Shown here: positions 23,652-32,069 of the stretch, piece after piece
Numbering within the stretch: the stretch's first letter is position 1
Layout: every line of letters begins with the position of its first letter
Origin: Pseudomonadota bacterium
Lineage (GTDB): Bacteria > Myxococcota_A > Polyangia > Polyangiales > JAFGIB01
DNA: 35,814 bases
Assembly (NCBI GenBank): GCA_017881185.1
Contig: JADGRE010000033.1
Coordinates: 1 to 35,814, forward strand
Reading direction: 5' to 3'
Translations under genes and position numbers: made by a program
Notes under the pieces: model-generated
The model's database searches: none
Seen by the model: the letters and a program-made list of their open reading frames with translations, nothing else
Told to the model about the DNA's origin: nothing

Positions 23652-23852
23652 ATGGGCGAGCCAGTAAAGAAGATCACCGCGAACCTGCCCGCGAAACTCT
23701 TGCAGCGCGCGCAGGGAACAACGGGCCTCGGCATCACGGAGACGCTGATCGCGGGCCTGGAAGAGCTTGAGCGCAGTCGTAAGCGCTCTGCCCTGCGCCT
23801 GCTGCGCGGCACGCTGCGCGTCGACCTCGATCTCGGCAAGACGCGGCAATGA
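23652..23852 (+). CDS. vapB: VapB-type antitoxin
   Basis: 66 residues. The short strand KKITANLPAKLL followed by helices ITETLIAGLEELERSRK suggests a ribbon-helix-helix DNA-binding fold. The remaining C-terminal tail (RLLRGTLRVDLDLGKTRQ) would wrap the toxin. Its stop overlaps the PIN-domain toxin start by four bases (ATGA), the standard arrangement for type II toxin-antitoxin operons. It should bind the repeats in its own promoter. Family assignment rests on size, fold pattern and neighbour. Confidence 0.82.
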   Translation: MGEPVKKITANLPAKLLQRAQGTTGLGITETLIAGLEELERSRKRSALRLLRGTLRVDLDLGKTRQ

Positions 23853-24238
23853 TCCTCGTCGACACGTCGGCGTGGATCGATTTCTTCCGTGGAAGAGACC
23901 CTGCTGCGAGCCTCGTCGACGACGCCCTCCTGCACAACGAGGCCGCGCTCTGTGGTCCGATCGCCACTGAGCTACGACGAGGTTTGCGTGACGGCCGTGA
24001 GCGCAAGAACGTGCTCGAGCTCCTGACGGGTTGCCATTTCCTGCCGCAGCCTCCCGAGCTCTGGGTCGAAGCCGGCGAGCTTGGCTTCGTGCTGCGGCGG
24101 CGAGGAGTCACGCCGAAAACCCTCGACCTGCTCATCGCCGTGCACGCACTCAGTCACTCCGCAGAGCTGCTCACCACGGATAAAGACTTCGCCGCGATGC
24201 GCAAGGCGGGCGTGCACCTGGTCCTGACAGCGCCCTGA
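23849..24238 (+). CDS. vapC: VapC-type PIN-domain toxin ribonuclease
   Basis: 129 residues, a full-length PIN domain. It opens with MILVDTSAWIDFFRG (Asp5). The conserved acidic set continues with Glu41 in GPIATELRRGL, Asp93 in TLDLLIAVHAL and Asp111/Asp113 in LLTTDKDF. These residues coordinate Mg in VapC nucleases, which cleave tRNA or rRNA to arrest translation. All are present, so the enzyme is likely active unless neutralised by VapB. The RNA target cannot be predicted. This pair lies between a membrane protein gene and a kinase gene with no other mobile genes near it. Confidence 0.9.
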   Translation: MILVDTSAWIDFFRGRDPAASLVDDALLHNEAALCGPIATELRRGLRDGRERKNVLELLTGCHFLPQPPELWVEAGELGFVLRRRGVTPKTLDLLIAVHALSHSAELLTTDKDFAAMRKAGVHLVLTAP

Positions 24239-24407
24239 ATGCTCACTTGCGTCACGCCTACGCCGCCTTGCGTTGCGCCTTCTTGCTGCTCTTCTTGCTG
24301 CGCGCGGGTGGGCTCGAGGCGCAGCAACGCTCGGCATAGGGAGATCGTGGTGCGTTAACTGCCGCGCGTAGCGCCCAGCAACGGCGTGAGCTGGCTTACG
24401 CTGGAAG
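24239..24407. other. gene-free gap between vapC and the protein kinase gene
   Basis: Both flanking genes end here. I see no start codon with coding character. On the minus strand, in frame with the kinase but beyond its TGA (24408-24410) and a following TAA, a stop-free stretch ends in a Lys-rich tail KKSSKKAQRKAA and TAG at 24258-24260. This could be a remnant of a longer C-terminus or chance. No hairpin with a T-run was found. Confidence 0.4.
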
Positions 24408-25358
24408 TCAGCTCTGCCGCCGCGAGCTCGCCGGCCGTACGCGCTCGACCAGGCTCCCCAGCTCGCAGCTGAGCTCTTGCCAATCGGCGTAGGCCGCCAG
24501 CGCGTTGTAGAGCGCTTGCGCAGACTGATAGCGCTGCTGTAGATCGCGCGCGAGACTCTTGCGCACGATCTCCTCGAGCACGTCGTCCACGTCGTCGGCC
24601 TGCGCACCCGCAGGGCCGAGCGCGGGAATCTCGGCTTTCTGGATCAGCTTGAAGGTTTCGTAGTCGGTGTCGGCGTGGAACAGACGCTGCATGGTCAGCA
24701 TCTCCCACAGCATGATGCCCACGCCGAACAGGTCCGCGCGCAAGTCGACCGGCTGTTCGAGCGCAGCCTCGGGTGACAGGTAGCTGAACTTGCCCTTGAT
24801 GAGCCCCGGCTCGGTGAGGGTGCGCTGCGAGCGGGACTTGGCGAAACCGAAGTCGCAGAGCTTCACGGCACCGTCCACGCCCAGCAGCACGTTGGGCGGC
24901 GTGACGTCGCGGTGCACGACGCTCAGCGGCGCTCCGGCGGCGTCCGTCAGCGTGTGCAAGTAGGCCAGCCCTTTGCAAAGCTCCATGGAGATCTTCACTG
25001 CCTGCGCACGCGTGAAGCGCTCGCCACGGGCCAAGAGCGCGACGCGCAGCTGCGCCAAGTCGAGCCCGTCGATGTATTCGAGCACCGCGTAGGGTTGGCC
25101 TTCTTCGTGCCCGGCGTCGAGCATGGCCACGAGGTTCGGATGTGAACACAAGAGGCCGAGGCGAATCTCGTCGGAGAGCATGCCGACCAGCACCGGGTCG
25201 TTCTGCAGATGCGCGCGCACGCGCTTGAGTGCGACCTGCACGGGTGGGCGACCGTCTTCGATGCGCTCGGCAAGGAAGATCTCCGCCATGCCGCCGGCCG
25301 CCAGCGCGGACAGCACGCGGTAGCGCGGCGGGGGCGACGACGGAGACTGCAAGCGCAT
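24408..25358 (-). CDS. soluble eukaryotic-type Ser/Thr protein kinase
   Basis: 316 residues, consisting mostly of the kinase domain. It has a Gly-loop (ALAAGGMAEIFLAE, about 19-32), catalytic Lys45 in VALKRV, Glu64, the catalytic loop HRDVTPPN (149-156, with Asp151 and Asn156), DFG (169-171) and the activation end YLSPEA. All essential residues are present. The C-terminal about 30 residues after the kinase fold contain no membrane helix or sensor domain, so it is cytoplasmic and must get its signal from a partner. The start is uncertain: ATG 25358 or ATG 25391, neither with a clear ribosome site. The HRDVTPPN loop style is common in myxobacterial kinases. Substrates are unknown. Confidence 0.9.
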   Translation of the reverse strand: MRLQSPSSPPPRYRVLSALAAGGMAEIFLAERIEDGRPPVQVALKRVRAHLQNDPVLVGMLSDEIRLGLLCSHPNLVAMLDAGHEEGQPYAVLEYIDGLDLAQLRVALLARGERFTRAQAVKISMELCKGLAYLHTLTDAAGAPLSVVHRDVTPPNVLLGVDGAVKLCDFGFAKSRSQRTLTEPGLIKGKFSYLSPEAALEQPVDLRADLFGVGIMLWEMLTMQRLFHADTDYETFKLIQKAEIPALGPAGAQADDVDDVLEEIVRKSLARDLQQRYQSAQALYNALAAYADWQELSCELGSLVERVRPASSRRQS

Positions 25359-25471
25359 CGGGTTCGCGGCTACCACAGATGTCGCCCGCATGCACGTCGC
25401 GCGGAGCGCAATCACGGCACCCGGGGGAATTTCCCCTGTATGCACGCCAGATAATCCGCTGCGCAGTGGCG

Positions 25472-26488
25472 CTACGGCTTCGCGGCCGGGCTCGCGGGGG
25501 AGGCTGCTGCTGCTGGCGGCGTCGCGCGCGGGCGACTTTGAAGCTCGAAGCTCACGACTGCGCGCCACTCGGGGACACCGAAGTCGGGGTGCAGACCCGC
25601 GCCCACGCCGAGCTTCACATGCAAGCTGGTGACGACGTCGGCCGCGCCTTCGAAGCGCGCACTGAGCAGCGCTTCGAGGCCCGTGCTGTGATTGCCGAGC
25701 AACGCAGCGAACGCGCTCTGACCAAAGAGCTCGGGCCCAGCCACCAGCGCCTGGTCGCGACCGAGTGGCCAGCGCATGCCAGCTGCAACGCCTGCGAGCA
25801 GCTCGCTGCCGCGCGGACTACCGACAATCGGCGCGTCGTCGAGCGGGCGCAAGTGCACGCCGAGCTGTGCGGCGTAACAGAAGCGCCCCACGTCACCGGC
25901 GACGAGCAGCTGTGCGACGCCGCGATAGGTGGCGTCCGTCACGTAGTCGACGCGATCGCCCGCGGGGATGAGCAACCAGCCACCGAGCCCCAAGCGCAGC
26001 GCGCTGGTGGAGTCGCCCAGCACACGCGCTTGGAAGCCGACACGCGTATCGGACAGACCGTCTGGGTCCTGCCCCAAGTTGAGCGGAGGTGCAGTAAAGC
26101 GACGACCCGCGACTGTGCCGCTGCGGCCGCGCGACACCAGAGGGCTGGCGAAGCCGAGCGAAAGCCTGAAGCGATCGTAAGTGGCTGCGACAGCGACATC
26201 GGCGAACGCTTGGTCGGATACGAGCCCGAGGGGCGGTGCTCCACCGCTCGCAGGCAAGCGCAGCGGCATGCGTGCATAGCTGCCGGTGAGCGCGACCGCG
26301 CCGCCGAGACCCCCGCGCATGTCGAGCGAGTCCATGACGAGAAAGCCCGCACCCGGTGCGGACAAGTACAGACGCTCCACGGCGAAGCCTTGCGCGGGCG
26401 ACTGTGCAGCCACGGGTGACGTAGCGGCAGCGCCGAGCAGCGCAGCCAGCGCCAGCAGCGCCAGGTGTAAGCGCCTAGAACTCGGCAT
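25472..26488 (-). CDS. outer-membrane beta-barrel protein, OmpA N-domain-like or transporter-like
   Basis: 338 residues. A clear signal peptide (about 1-29, LALLALAALLGAAATSPVAA) is followed by repeated amphipathic strands rich in Gly and aromatic residues (YDRFRLSLGFASPLV, ALRLGLGGWLLIPAG, VVTSLHVKLGVGAGLHPDFG). The last strand, AVVSFELQSR, is followed by a Pro/Ala tail of about 20 residues rather than a terminal Phe. In similar myxobacterial proteins that tail often leads to an OmpA domain, which is missing here. GAGG precedes the ATG at 26488. The gene overlaps the end of the porin gene upstream by 14 bases, so the two are co-expressed. Function unknown. Confidence 0.7.
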   Translation of the reverse strand: MPSSRRLHLALLALAALLGAAATSPVAAQSPAQGFAVERLYLSAPGAGFLVMDSLDMRGGLGGAVALTGSYARMPLRLPASGGAPPLGLVSDQAFADVAVAATYDRFRLSLGFASPLVSRGRSGTVAGRRFTAPPLNLGQDPDGLSDTRVGFQARVLGDSTSALRLGLGGWLLIPAGDRVDYVTDATYRGVAQLLVAGDVGRFCYAAQLGVHLRPLDDAPIVGSPRGSELLAGVAAGMRWPLGRDQALVAGPELFGQSAFAALLGNHSTGLEALLSARFEGAADVVTSLHVKLGVGAGLHPDFGVPEWRAVVSFELQSRPRATPPAAAASPASPAAKP

Positions 26489-27968
26489 GCAGCCTCGCGC
26501 CGAAGATGTCGACCGGTCCGCGGTCGGCGTTGAACCCTGGGTTCTGAATGTGCTGGTAGTCCGCGGACAACCACAGCGCATTGACCAAGCTGAAGCTGTA
26601 GAACAGCTCGATGACGCTCTCGGCAGCAGCAGAGATGCGGCCGTCACCGACGAAGCCGTCTACGCCACCGGCGTTGAGATAGCGTGCGTGCGCTGCGGAG
26701 ATCCAACTGACGCCCACACCCAGGCCAGCGAGATCGCGCGGGCGCTGCCAGGCGCGGCCGGACGCGAGCGTGCCCAGAGACAGCGAGCGATCCGTCGACG
26801 TGTACGAGTACACCTCGGTCTGTCCGTCGGAGAACATGCCGCGGAAGAACACGCCGATGTCGTCGGTGACATGTTGCTCGAGGTTGACGCCGATGCCGAG
26901 CTTGATGTTGGCGCGCCGCGCCCAGCACAGATCGGGCGCGTTGCGGTTGGTGGAGTCGTAGCTGAAGGTCGCGCAGGTAGTGGCGTTCTTGCTCGGATCC
27001 GCCTCGTAAGCTGCAACGGCATCGTCGAAACGTCCCATGCGCTCGCGGTTGCGGAAGCCGAGCAGACGCACCGCACCCGCCTGACCGAACAGGCGATAGC
27101 TGTGCTCCAACTCGATCTGATCGCCGTAGTACTTGCCGATGCGAAAGTCGATCGGCAGTTGATTCGGATTCTCGGGCGGCGTCATGCGCCCCACGCGCAG
27201 CGCCCAATCCTGCAAGTACAGCTCCGCGACGGCACCCCATGCATAGCCGCGGGCGTCCGCGGCGAAGTCGTAGGCGGCGTGGGTCAAGAAGGCCATGTTG
27301 AAGAACTGCTGTCGCAGATCACCCGCAAAGCTGTTCTTGTCGATGACGTCGAGCACGCTGAAATTGCCGACCGTCAACACGATGCGCCGCGCAGCGACCA
27401 CGCGACCCAGTTGCATGGGGTTGGAGTCCTGCTGCAGTCGCTCGCCGCCGAGCCCGATGGTCTGGCGCAAGAACACGCGCGAGCGGTAGATCTGCGGCGT
27501 CTCTGCTCCCGTCTTCTGCAGCTCGAAGTTCTGAATCGCGCCGCCGAGGCCGCGCAGACTCGACAACGGGCGTTCGGCGATCACCTCTGGCACGAACTGG
27601 GCCTCGGCGCCGTCCCACAGGCGCACCCCCAGAAAGAAGGTGGCGGTGCCCGTGAAGCTGCGCTCCGCACGCGGCAAGAGCGAGTTGGTGCTGCCGCCGA
27701 GGTTCGTGTACGGCGCTTGCAGGCGCAGCTTCCAGCTCGAGATGTAGGTGAGCTGCCCGTAGGCATTCCAACGCTCGTCCGAGATGTCGTGCAGCCCCGC
27801 ATGCGCCAGCACGTTCATCAGGTCGAACTGCTCGTCGGGGCGAGCCGAGGCCTCGCTGACTTCGGCGAGCGCAGGTGCAGGCCGCGCAGGCCACGTGGCC
27901 AACGACGCAACGCACGCACCCAGCAGCGTCAACAGCCGCCAACCGGGCGTGTGCGGGCGTCGCTGCAT
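26475..27968 (-). CDS. carbohydrate-selective porin (OprB-like)
   Basis: 497 residues. A signal peptide (about 1-35) is followed by a barrel with the landmarks of the OprB carbohydrate porin family: an early periplasmic segment, the central VVAARRIVLTVGNFSVLDVIDKN and FAGDLRQQFFNMAFL, and a C-terminal half ending FSLVNALWLSADYQHIQNPG, then DIFGARLHAEF with a terminal Phe. OprB porins allow diffusion of sugars across the outer membrane. Two Cys (in CATFSYDS and LCWARRAN) could form a loop disulfide. The last 14 bases overlap the next gene. No sugar-uptake genes are adjacent, so the substrate is unknown. Confidence 0.82.
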   Translation of the reverse strand: MQRRPHTPGWRLLTLLGACVASLATWPARPAPALAEVSEASARPDEQFDLMNVLAHAGLHDISDERWNAYGQLTYISSWKLRLQAPYTNLGGSTNSLLPRAERSFTGTATFFLGVRLWDGAEAQFVPEVIAERPLSSLRGLGGAIQNFELQKTGAETPQIYRSRVFLRQTIGLGGERLQQDSNPMQLGRVVAARRIVLTVGNFSVLDVIDKNSFAGDLRQQFFNMAFLTHAAYDFAADARGYAWGAVAELYLQDWALRVGRMTPPENPNQLPIDFRIGKYYGDQIELEHSYRLFGQAGAVRLLGFRNRERMGRFDDAVAAYEADPSKNATTCATFSYDSTNRNAPDLCWARRANIKLGIGVNLEQHVTDDIGVFFRGMFSDGQTEVYSYTSTDRSLSLGTLASGRAWQRPRDLAGLGVGVSWISAAHARYLNAGGVDGFVGDGRISAAAESVIELFYSFSLVNALWLSADYQHIQNPGFNADRGPVDIFGARLHAEF

Positions 27969-28025
27969 ACCGTGGCCGCGGTTATCTCATCGGGGCGACG
28001 GCCACGCAAACGCAGCCGTCGTTGA

Positions 28026-28772
28026 CTACTTGCCGCATTCCATCGTGCATGACGGATACGATGCGGGGCCTGGCGTGAGGCACGCGAACGCCAGCATGCT
28101 CTTGAAGATCTTGTCCATCTGGCATGCCGAGGCCGCGTAGTCGGTGGTGACGCACGAGGCGCAGACGGTGTCCGCCATGCAGCTCGGGTAGATGCTGCCG
28201 AACGGCGCGACCGTCATCAGTTCCGTCTTGCACGCGGCCGACACCGGACCGCCGGGACCGACTGCGATCGCGGGACCTGCATCGGTCACCGGCATGCCGG
28301 CGTCACCCGCGATGCCGTCCGGCTTCAGCAGCGTCTCGCCGGCGCCGCAGGTGATATTGGCGGCGTACGACCAACGAATGGTGCCTCCGGGCGCGCCGCC
28401 CGTGGCACCCGGCGGGACCTTGCAACCGCCGGTCTTGCCCGCAGGACACGCCGTGCCCCAAGTGCCACCGTGTGAGGTGCATACACCCTTGGCACCGGAG
28501 TAGTCGGCAGCCGAGAGATACTCGATGCACGCGGCAACCATGCCCGAGAACATGGTGACGCACATCCCACCGTTGCCGGTCGAGCCGGCGTCCGCCGAGC
28601 CCGCATCCATCGCGCCGTGCGCGCCACCGCCGTCCACTACGCCGCCGCCGCCGTCGGCGGCAGGCTTGGTGCCGCTGTCGTGCTGCGTTGCGCCGCCGCC
28701 GGCGTTCGAATTGCTGCTCGGACAACCCGTGAGGGCCAAGAGTGAAGCCAAGATCGCGAAGTGGATACGCAT
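28026..28772 (-). CDS. lipoprotein with Asp-Ala-Gly linker and Cys-rich domain
   Basis: 248 residues. The signal peptide MRIHFAILASLLALTGC ends in a lipobox (LTGC, Cys17). The linker (about 18-65) is rich in Gly, Asp and Ala (DGGGAHGAMDAGSADAGSTG). The globular part has about ten Cys, including CMADTVCASC and a terminal CTMEC, and a small insert rich in Gly/Pro near residues 110-130. The domain is not one I recognise. Style and likely location match the lipoproteins at 94-501 and 2779-3471. The ATG at 28772 begins the signal peptide; the open frame extends to 28898 without extra features. Confidence 0.72.
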   Translation of the reverse strand: MRIHFAILASLLALTGCPSSNSNAGGGATQHDSGTKPAADGGGGVVDGGGAHGAMDAGSADAGSTGNGGMCVTMFSGMVAACIEYLSAADYSGAKGVCTSHGGTWGTACPAGKTGGCKVPPGATGGAPGGTIRWSYAANITCGAGETLLKPDGIAGDAGMPVTDAGPAIAVGPGGPVSAACKTELMTVAPFGSIYPSCMADTVCASCVTTDYAASACQMDKIFKSMLAFACLTPGPASYPSCTMECGK

Positions 28773-28861
28773 ACGCCGGTGCCGCCTGTTATTAAGAGTT
28801 GAGCCCGGCGCATAGCACGATCGACGGCGCTTGTCTGCGGCGGCAGCGAGCGCCGCGCACT

Positions 28862-30730
28862 TCAGCTGCTGCGCAGCGACGCGAGGTACGCGCGCCAACC
28901 ACCGAGCGCCGAGATCTCAGGTTGCCCTCGCGTCGCCGCGCTCTCGCACAAAAAGCCAAGCACGCGGGTGCCGTCCGCAAGCTCCACGCTGCCGATGCAC
29001 AAGGGCGCGCCCACGCCGCGCATGAAGCTGCCGAGCGCGGCGTTCGAAAGCTCCCAGACCTCCAGCTCGATCGCGTGGCCAGGGCCGTCGCCATCGCTGA
29101 CCCGTACGAGGCCCGGCTTGGCAGGCTGGGTCGGTAACGCGTACAGGCGATAGCTCGCTGCCGTGCGCGTGGCACTGAGCAGCCGCCCGCCGAGGTCGGT
29201 GAGCTGATGATTGAGCGGCTGGCCCGACAAGTGCGCGCCCACCACGGCCAGCGCCACGCGATCTTCGCTGCTGCGGATGGCGGCGGCGGGCGGCAGTGGC
29301 GGTTGCGCCCAGGCCATCGCGCCAAGCCCCGCGCCGAGCCCCGCGCCGAGCTCGGCCTGCAGCTGCCGGCCGTAGCTCGCGAGCAGCGCATCGCGGCCGG
29401 CGCGAGAGATCAAGGTCACGCCGAAGGGCAAGCCATCGGCGCGGAACCCCGCGGGCACCGAGAGCGCGCAGAGATCCAGCAGGTTCACGAAATTGGTGTA
29501 GGTGCCCAGCTCGCTGTTCAGACGGATCGGCTCGCGCAGCACGTCCTCGATGCGGTGAATGCCAGGCGTGGTGGGCACGAGCAAGAAGTCCACGCTGTCC
29601 CACAGCGGGTTTGTCAGCTGCTTCAGTTGCTCTAGTTGGTGCAGCGCGTCGAAGGTCTGCTGCGCGCTCTGCTGGGCCGCGCCACTCAAGATCTCGGCGA
29701 TCACAGGCAGGAGCGCGCTCGGCTGACGCTCGAGAATCTCGCCCGCAGCTTCGAGGCGCTCGGCCGCCCACGGGCCGCCGTAGAGCAGCGCCGCAACCGC
29801 GTGGAACGGCGCAAGGTCGATCTCACGCGCCTGCCCACCCAGGCTCTGTACACGCGCAGTCGCGCGCTCGAAGAGCACGCGGTCTGCGTCGTCGTTCAGC
29901 AGCAGCTGCGCCGCCATGGGCTGCGCGAAACGAAAGTGCGGCGGCAACGCTCCGGGGCGCGGATCCCAGCGCGCCGCGGACGCGCGTGCGTACGGGTCCT
30001 TGGCATCGAAGCCAGCCATGGCATGCGCCACCTCGCAGGCGTCGTCGACGCACAACGCGAACACCGACACGCAGTCGAGCGAGCGACACGCCGGCACCAC
30101 ACCGTGCGCGCTGAGCATGCCGCGCGTGGGCTTGAGACCGACGAGGTTGTTGAACGCTGCGGGCACGCGGCCGGAGCCGGCGGTGTCGGTGCCAAGCGCG
30201 AAGCTGCAGAAGCCGCGAGCCACGGCCACCGCCGAGCCGGAGCTGGAGCCGCCGCTGAGGTAACGCTCGTCGAAGGGGTTGTGCACGATGCCGTAAGGCG
30301 AACGCACACCGACGAGGCCGGTCGCGAACTGATCGAGGTTGGTCTTGCCGAGCAAGAGCGCGCCCTGCACGAGCAAACGAGCAACCACGCTCGCACTCTG
30401 TGTTGCGCGATGCGCGAACGCGGGGCACGCGGCAGTGGTGTCCAGACCCGCGACGTCGATGTTGTCTTTGACGACGAAGGGCACACCGTACAGCGCCATC
30501 GGCTCGCCGCGCTCGGCACGCCGCATGAGCTCGCGCGCGGCATCGGCTGCGTGCTCGTAGCCGAGCTGGTGGATGAACACGCCCGCGTGCGGGGTCGCCG
30601 CGAGACGTGCATACAACGCGTCGACGAGCGCGAGCGGAGTCAGTGCAGCGCTCGCGTAAGCGGCACGCAGCGAGCAGAGATCGAGCGAGAGCTGTGAGGC
30701 ATCGAACGATGGCAGCGACTTGCTGTTCAT
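28862..30730 (-). CDS. atzF: allophanate hydrolase
   Basis: 622 residues, the usual length for AtzF. It hydrolyses allophanate to ammonia and CO2 in the cytoplasm, the last step of the urea/guanidine carboxylase routes. The amidase-signature domain (about 1-440) has catalytic Lys88 (FVVKDNID), Ser162 in [14 protein letters not shown] and nucleophile Ser186 in [15 protein letters not shown]. This spacing equals that reported for Pseudomonas AtzF. The C-terminal domain (about 490-615: [19 protein letters not shown], then [28 protein letters not shown]) is the gamma-glutamylcyclotransferase-like part typical of this enzyme. The gene is divergent from the ABC transporter/DUF1989/carboxylase operon and shares its 199-base promoter region. 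The start at 30730 is the best conserved one. No strong ribosome site is visible. Confidence 0.93.
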   Translation of the reverse strand: MNSKSLPSFDASQLSLDLCSLRAAYASAALTPLALVDALYARLAATPHAGVFIHQLGYEHAADAARELMRRAERGEPMALYGVPFVVKDNIDVAGLDTTAACPAFAHRATQSASVVARLLVQGALLLGKTNLDQFATGLVGVRSPYGIVHNPFDERYLSGGSSSGSAVAVARGFCSFALGTDTAGSGRVPAAFNNLVGLKPTRGMLSAHGVVPACRSLDCVSVFALCVDDACEVAHAMAGFDAKDPYARASAARWDPRPGALPPHFRFAQPMAAQLLLNDDADRVLFERATARVQSLGGQAREIDLAPFHAVAALLYGGPWAAERLEAAGEILERQPSALLPVIAEILSGAAQQSAQQTFDALHQLEQLKQLTNPLWDSVDFLLVPTTPGIHRIEDVLREPIRLNSELGTYTNFVNLLDLCALSVPAGFRADGLPFGVTLISRAGRDALLASYGRQLQAELGAGLGAGLGAMAWAQPPLPPAAAIRSSEDRVALAVVGAHLSGQPLNHQLTDLGGRLLSATRTAASYRLYALPTQPAKPGLVRVSDGDGPGHAIELEVWELSNAALGSFMRGVGAPLCIGSVELADGTRVLGFLCESAATRGQPEISALGGWRAYLASLRSS

Positions 30731-30929
30731 GACGAGTGCGCCGAGCCTGCCGGACCCTCGCGACGCGCACAAGCGCAGCGGCAAAGTGCGTGCGCGCGCG
30801 CCGCTTTGTTACCTGCACGAAACAGTGTGCCGCTATTTACGCCTGGGAAACGCTGCGGAAATGCTGGGCTGGTCTTCTTCAATCGCAGGACGATCCGCGT
30901 GCTCCCTGATGAGCCGCTCGCGAAAGAGA
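30731..30929. promoter_or_regulatory. divergent promoter region of the nitrogen locus
   Basis: The 199 bases between atzF and the binding-protein gene must hold both promoters. An AT-rich patch (TATTTA at 30834-30839) could be a -10 for the rightward operon, but its best -35 is too far away (TTGTTA, 22-base gap). A single small hairpin with an ACGA apex lies at 30884-30899 (CGCAGG-ACGA-TCCGCG with one mismatch), near the translation start. No convincing guanidine riboswitch was recognised. Confidence 0.4.
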
Positions 30930-32024
30930 ATGCCCGTGCGAAACCGAACCCAAGCCTCTTCCTACACCGCCGGCTCCGTCGCCGGCTTACTCACCCTCTG
31001 CCTGCTGATGGCCTGCGGCGGCGACAAACCCGCGCCACAAGCCGCCGAGCCTGCAGCGCCAGCACCTGCAGCGCCCGCGCCCGAACCGAAGCCGGCACCT
31101 GCGCCCGAGCCTCCCAAGGCTGCGCCGCTGCGCGTCGCGTACAGCGACTGGCCCGGTTGGACCGCGTTCGAGGTCGGCATCCAGAAAGGTTGGTTCAAGG
31201 AAGCTGGCATCGACGTGGAGTTCTCGTGGTTCGACTACCTGCCGTCGATGGAAGCGTTCAGCGCCGGCAAGGTCGACGCTGTGATGGTGACCAACGGTGA
31301 CGCGCTCGTTACCGGCGCCAATGGCGGCAAGAGCAAGATGATCTTGCTCACCGACTACAGCAACGGCAACGACAAGGTCATCGCGAAGCCGGGCATCAAG
31401 AGCCTCAAAGATCTGAAGGGCAAGAAGATCGGCCTGGAGCTGACCTTGGTCGAGCACCTGCTCTTGCTGCAAGGCTTGCAGAAGGCCGGCCTCAAGCAGA
31501 GCGACGTCACGCTCGTGAACTTCAAGACCAACGAAGTGCCGCAAGCGCTGGCCTCGAAGCAGGTCGATGCCGTGGCCGCGTGGTACCCGACCTCGAGTCA
31601 GGCGCTCAGCTCGGTTGCGGGCTCCAAAGCCGTGTGGACCAGCGCCGACGTGCCGGGCTTGATCTACGACGCCGTCGCGGTCAGCCCGCAGAGCCTCGCC
31701 ACGCGCAAAGACGACTGGGCGAAGTTCGTGAAGGTCTGGTACCGCATCTCCGACTTCGTGCGCGATCCCAAGACGCAGCCGGAAGCCGTGAAGATCATGG
31801 CGGCCAAGGTCGGCGTGAAGCCCGAAGAGTACGCCGCGGCCATGCCCGGCACCTTCTTCCTCTCGCTCGACGACGCCAAGAAGCGCTTCGCCAAGGGCAC
31901 GGGCCTCGACTCGGTCTATGGCTCGACCAAGACCGCCGACGACTTCAACGTGGCAAACAAGGTCTACCCCACGGCGCAGACCATCGACGACTACATCGAC
32001 CCGACGATCATCAACTCGCTATGA
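30930..32024 (+). CDS. substrate-binding lipoprotein of an ABC transporter, guanidine/urea-type
   Basis: About 364 residues. A signal peptide with lipobox LLMAC is followed by an unusual Pro/Ala/Glu tether (about 31-65: [20 protein letters not shown]), then an NMT1/SsuA-like binding fold. The segments [39 protein letters not shown] and [12 protein letters not shown] are typical of the binding proteins that accompany the urea/guanidine carboxylase operons. It should capture the substrate in the periplasm and hand it to the permease encoded next. The start could be ATG 30930 (with AAAGAG close by) or ATG 30909, seven codons upstream. A lipid-anchored binding protein is less common in Gram-negative bacteria. 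Confidence 0.88.
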   Translation: MPVRNRTQASSYTAGSVAGLLTLCLLMACGGDKPAPQAAEPAAPAPAAPAPEPKPAPAPEPPKAAPLRVAYSDWPGWTAFEVGIQKGWFKEAGIDVEFSWFDYLPSMEAFSAGKVDAVMVTNGDALVTGANGGKSKMILLTDYSNGNDKVIAKPGIKSLKDLKGKKIGLELTLVEHLLLLQGLQKAGLKQSDVTLVNFKTNEVPQALASKQVDAVAAWYPTSSQALSSVAGSKAVWTSADVPGLIYDAVAVSPQSLATRKDDWAKFVKVWYRISDFVRDPKTQPEAVKIMAAKVGVKPEEYAAAMPGTFFLSLDDAKKRFAKGTGLDSVYGSTKTADDFNVANKVYPTAQTIDDYIDPTIINSL

Positions 32025-32069
32025 ACGGTTAGCTGCATCGCTCCACGGGCGTTGCCACCGAGGTGTTGC

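Noticed and set aside
26286-28025. 579-codon rightward open frame opposite the two outer-membrane genes
   Set aside because: No signal peptide or domain; the opposite strand encodes two barrels with signal peptides, one ending in Phe.
30731-30770. Resemblance to a guanidine-III (ykkC-III) riboswitch: GACGAGTGCGCCG followed by CCGG
   Set aside because: The pseudoknot partner of GCGCCG and the GGACAAGACGG-like segment are missing, and the 5' CCGG is absent; the match is probably chance in GC-rich DNA.
30780-30793. GG-N10-GC spacing like a sigma-54 promoter upstream of the binding-protein gene
   Set aside because: Only the invariant dinucleotides and a few others fit (GGCAAAGTGCGTGC); such matches are common in this base composition and no enhancer site was seen.
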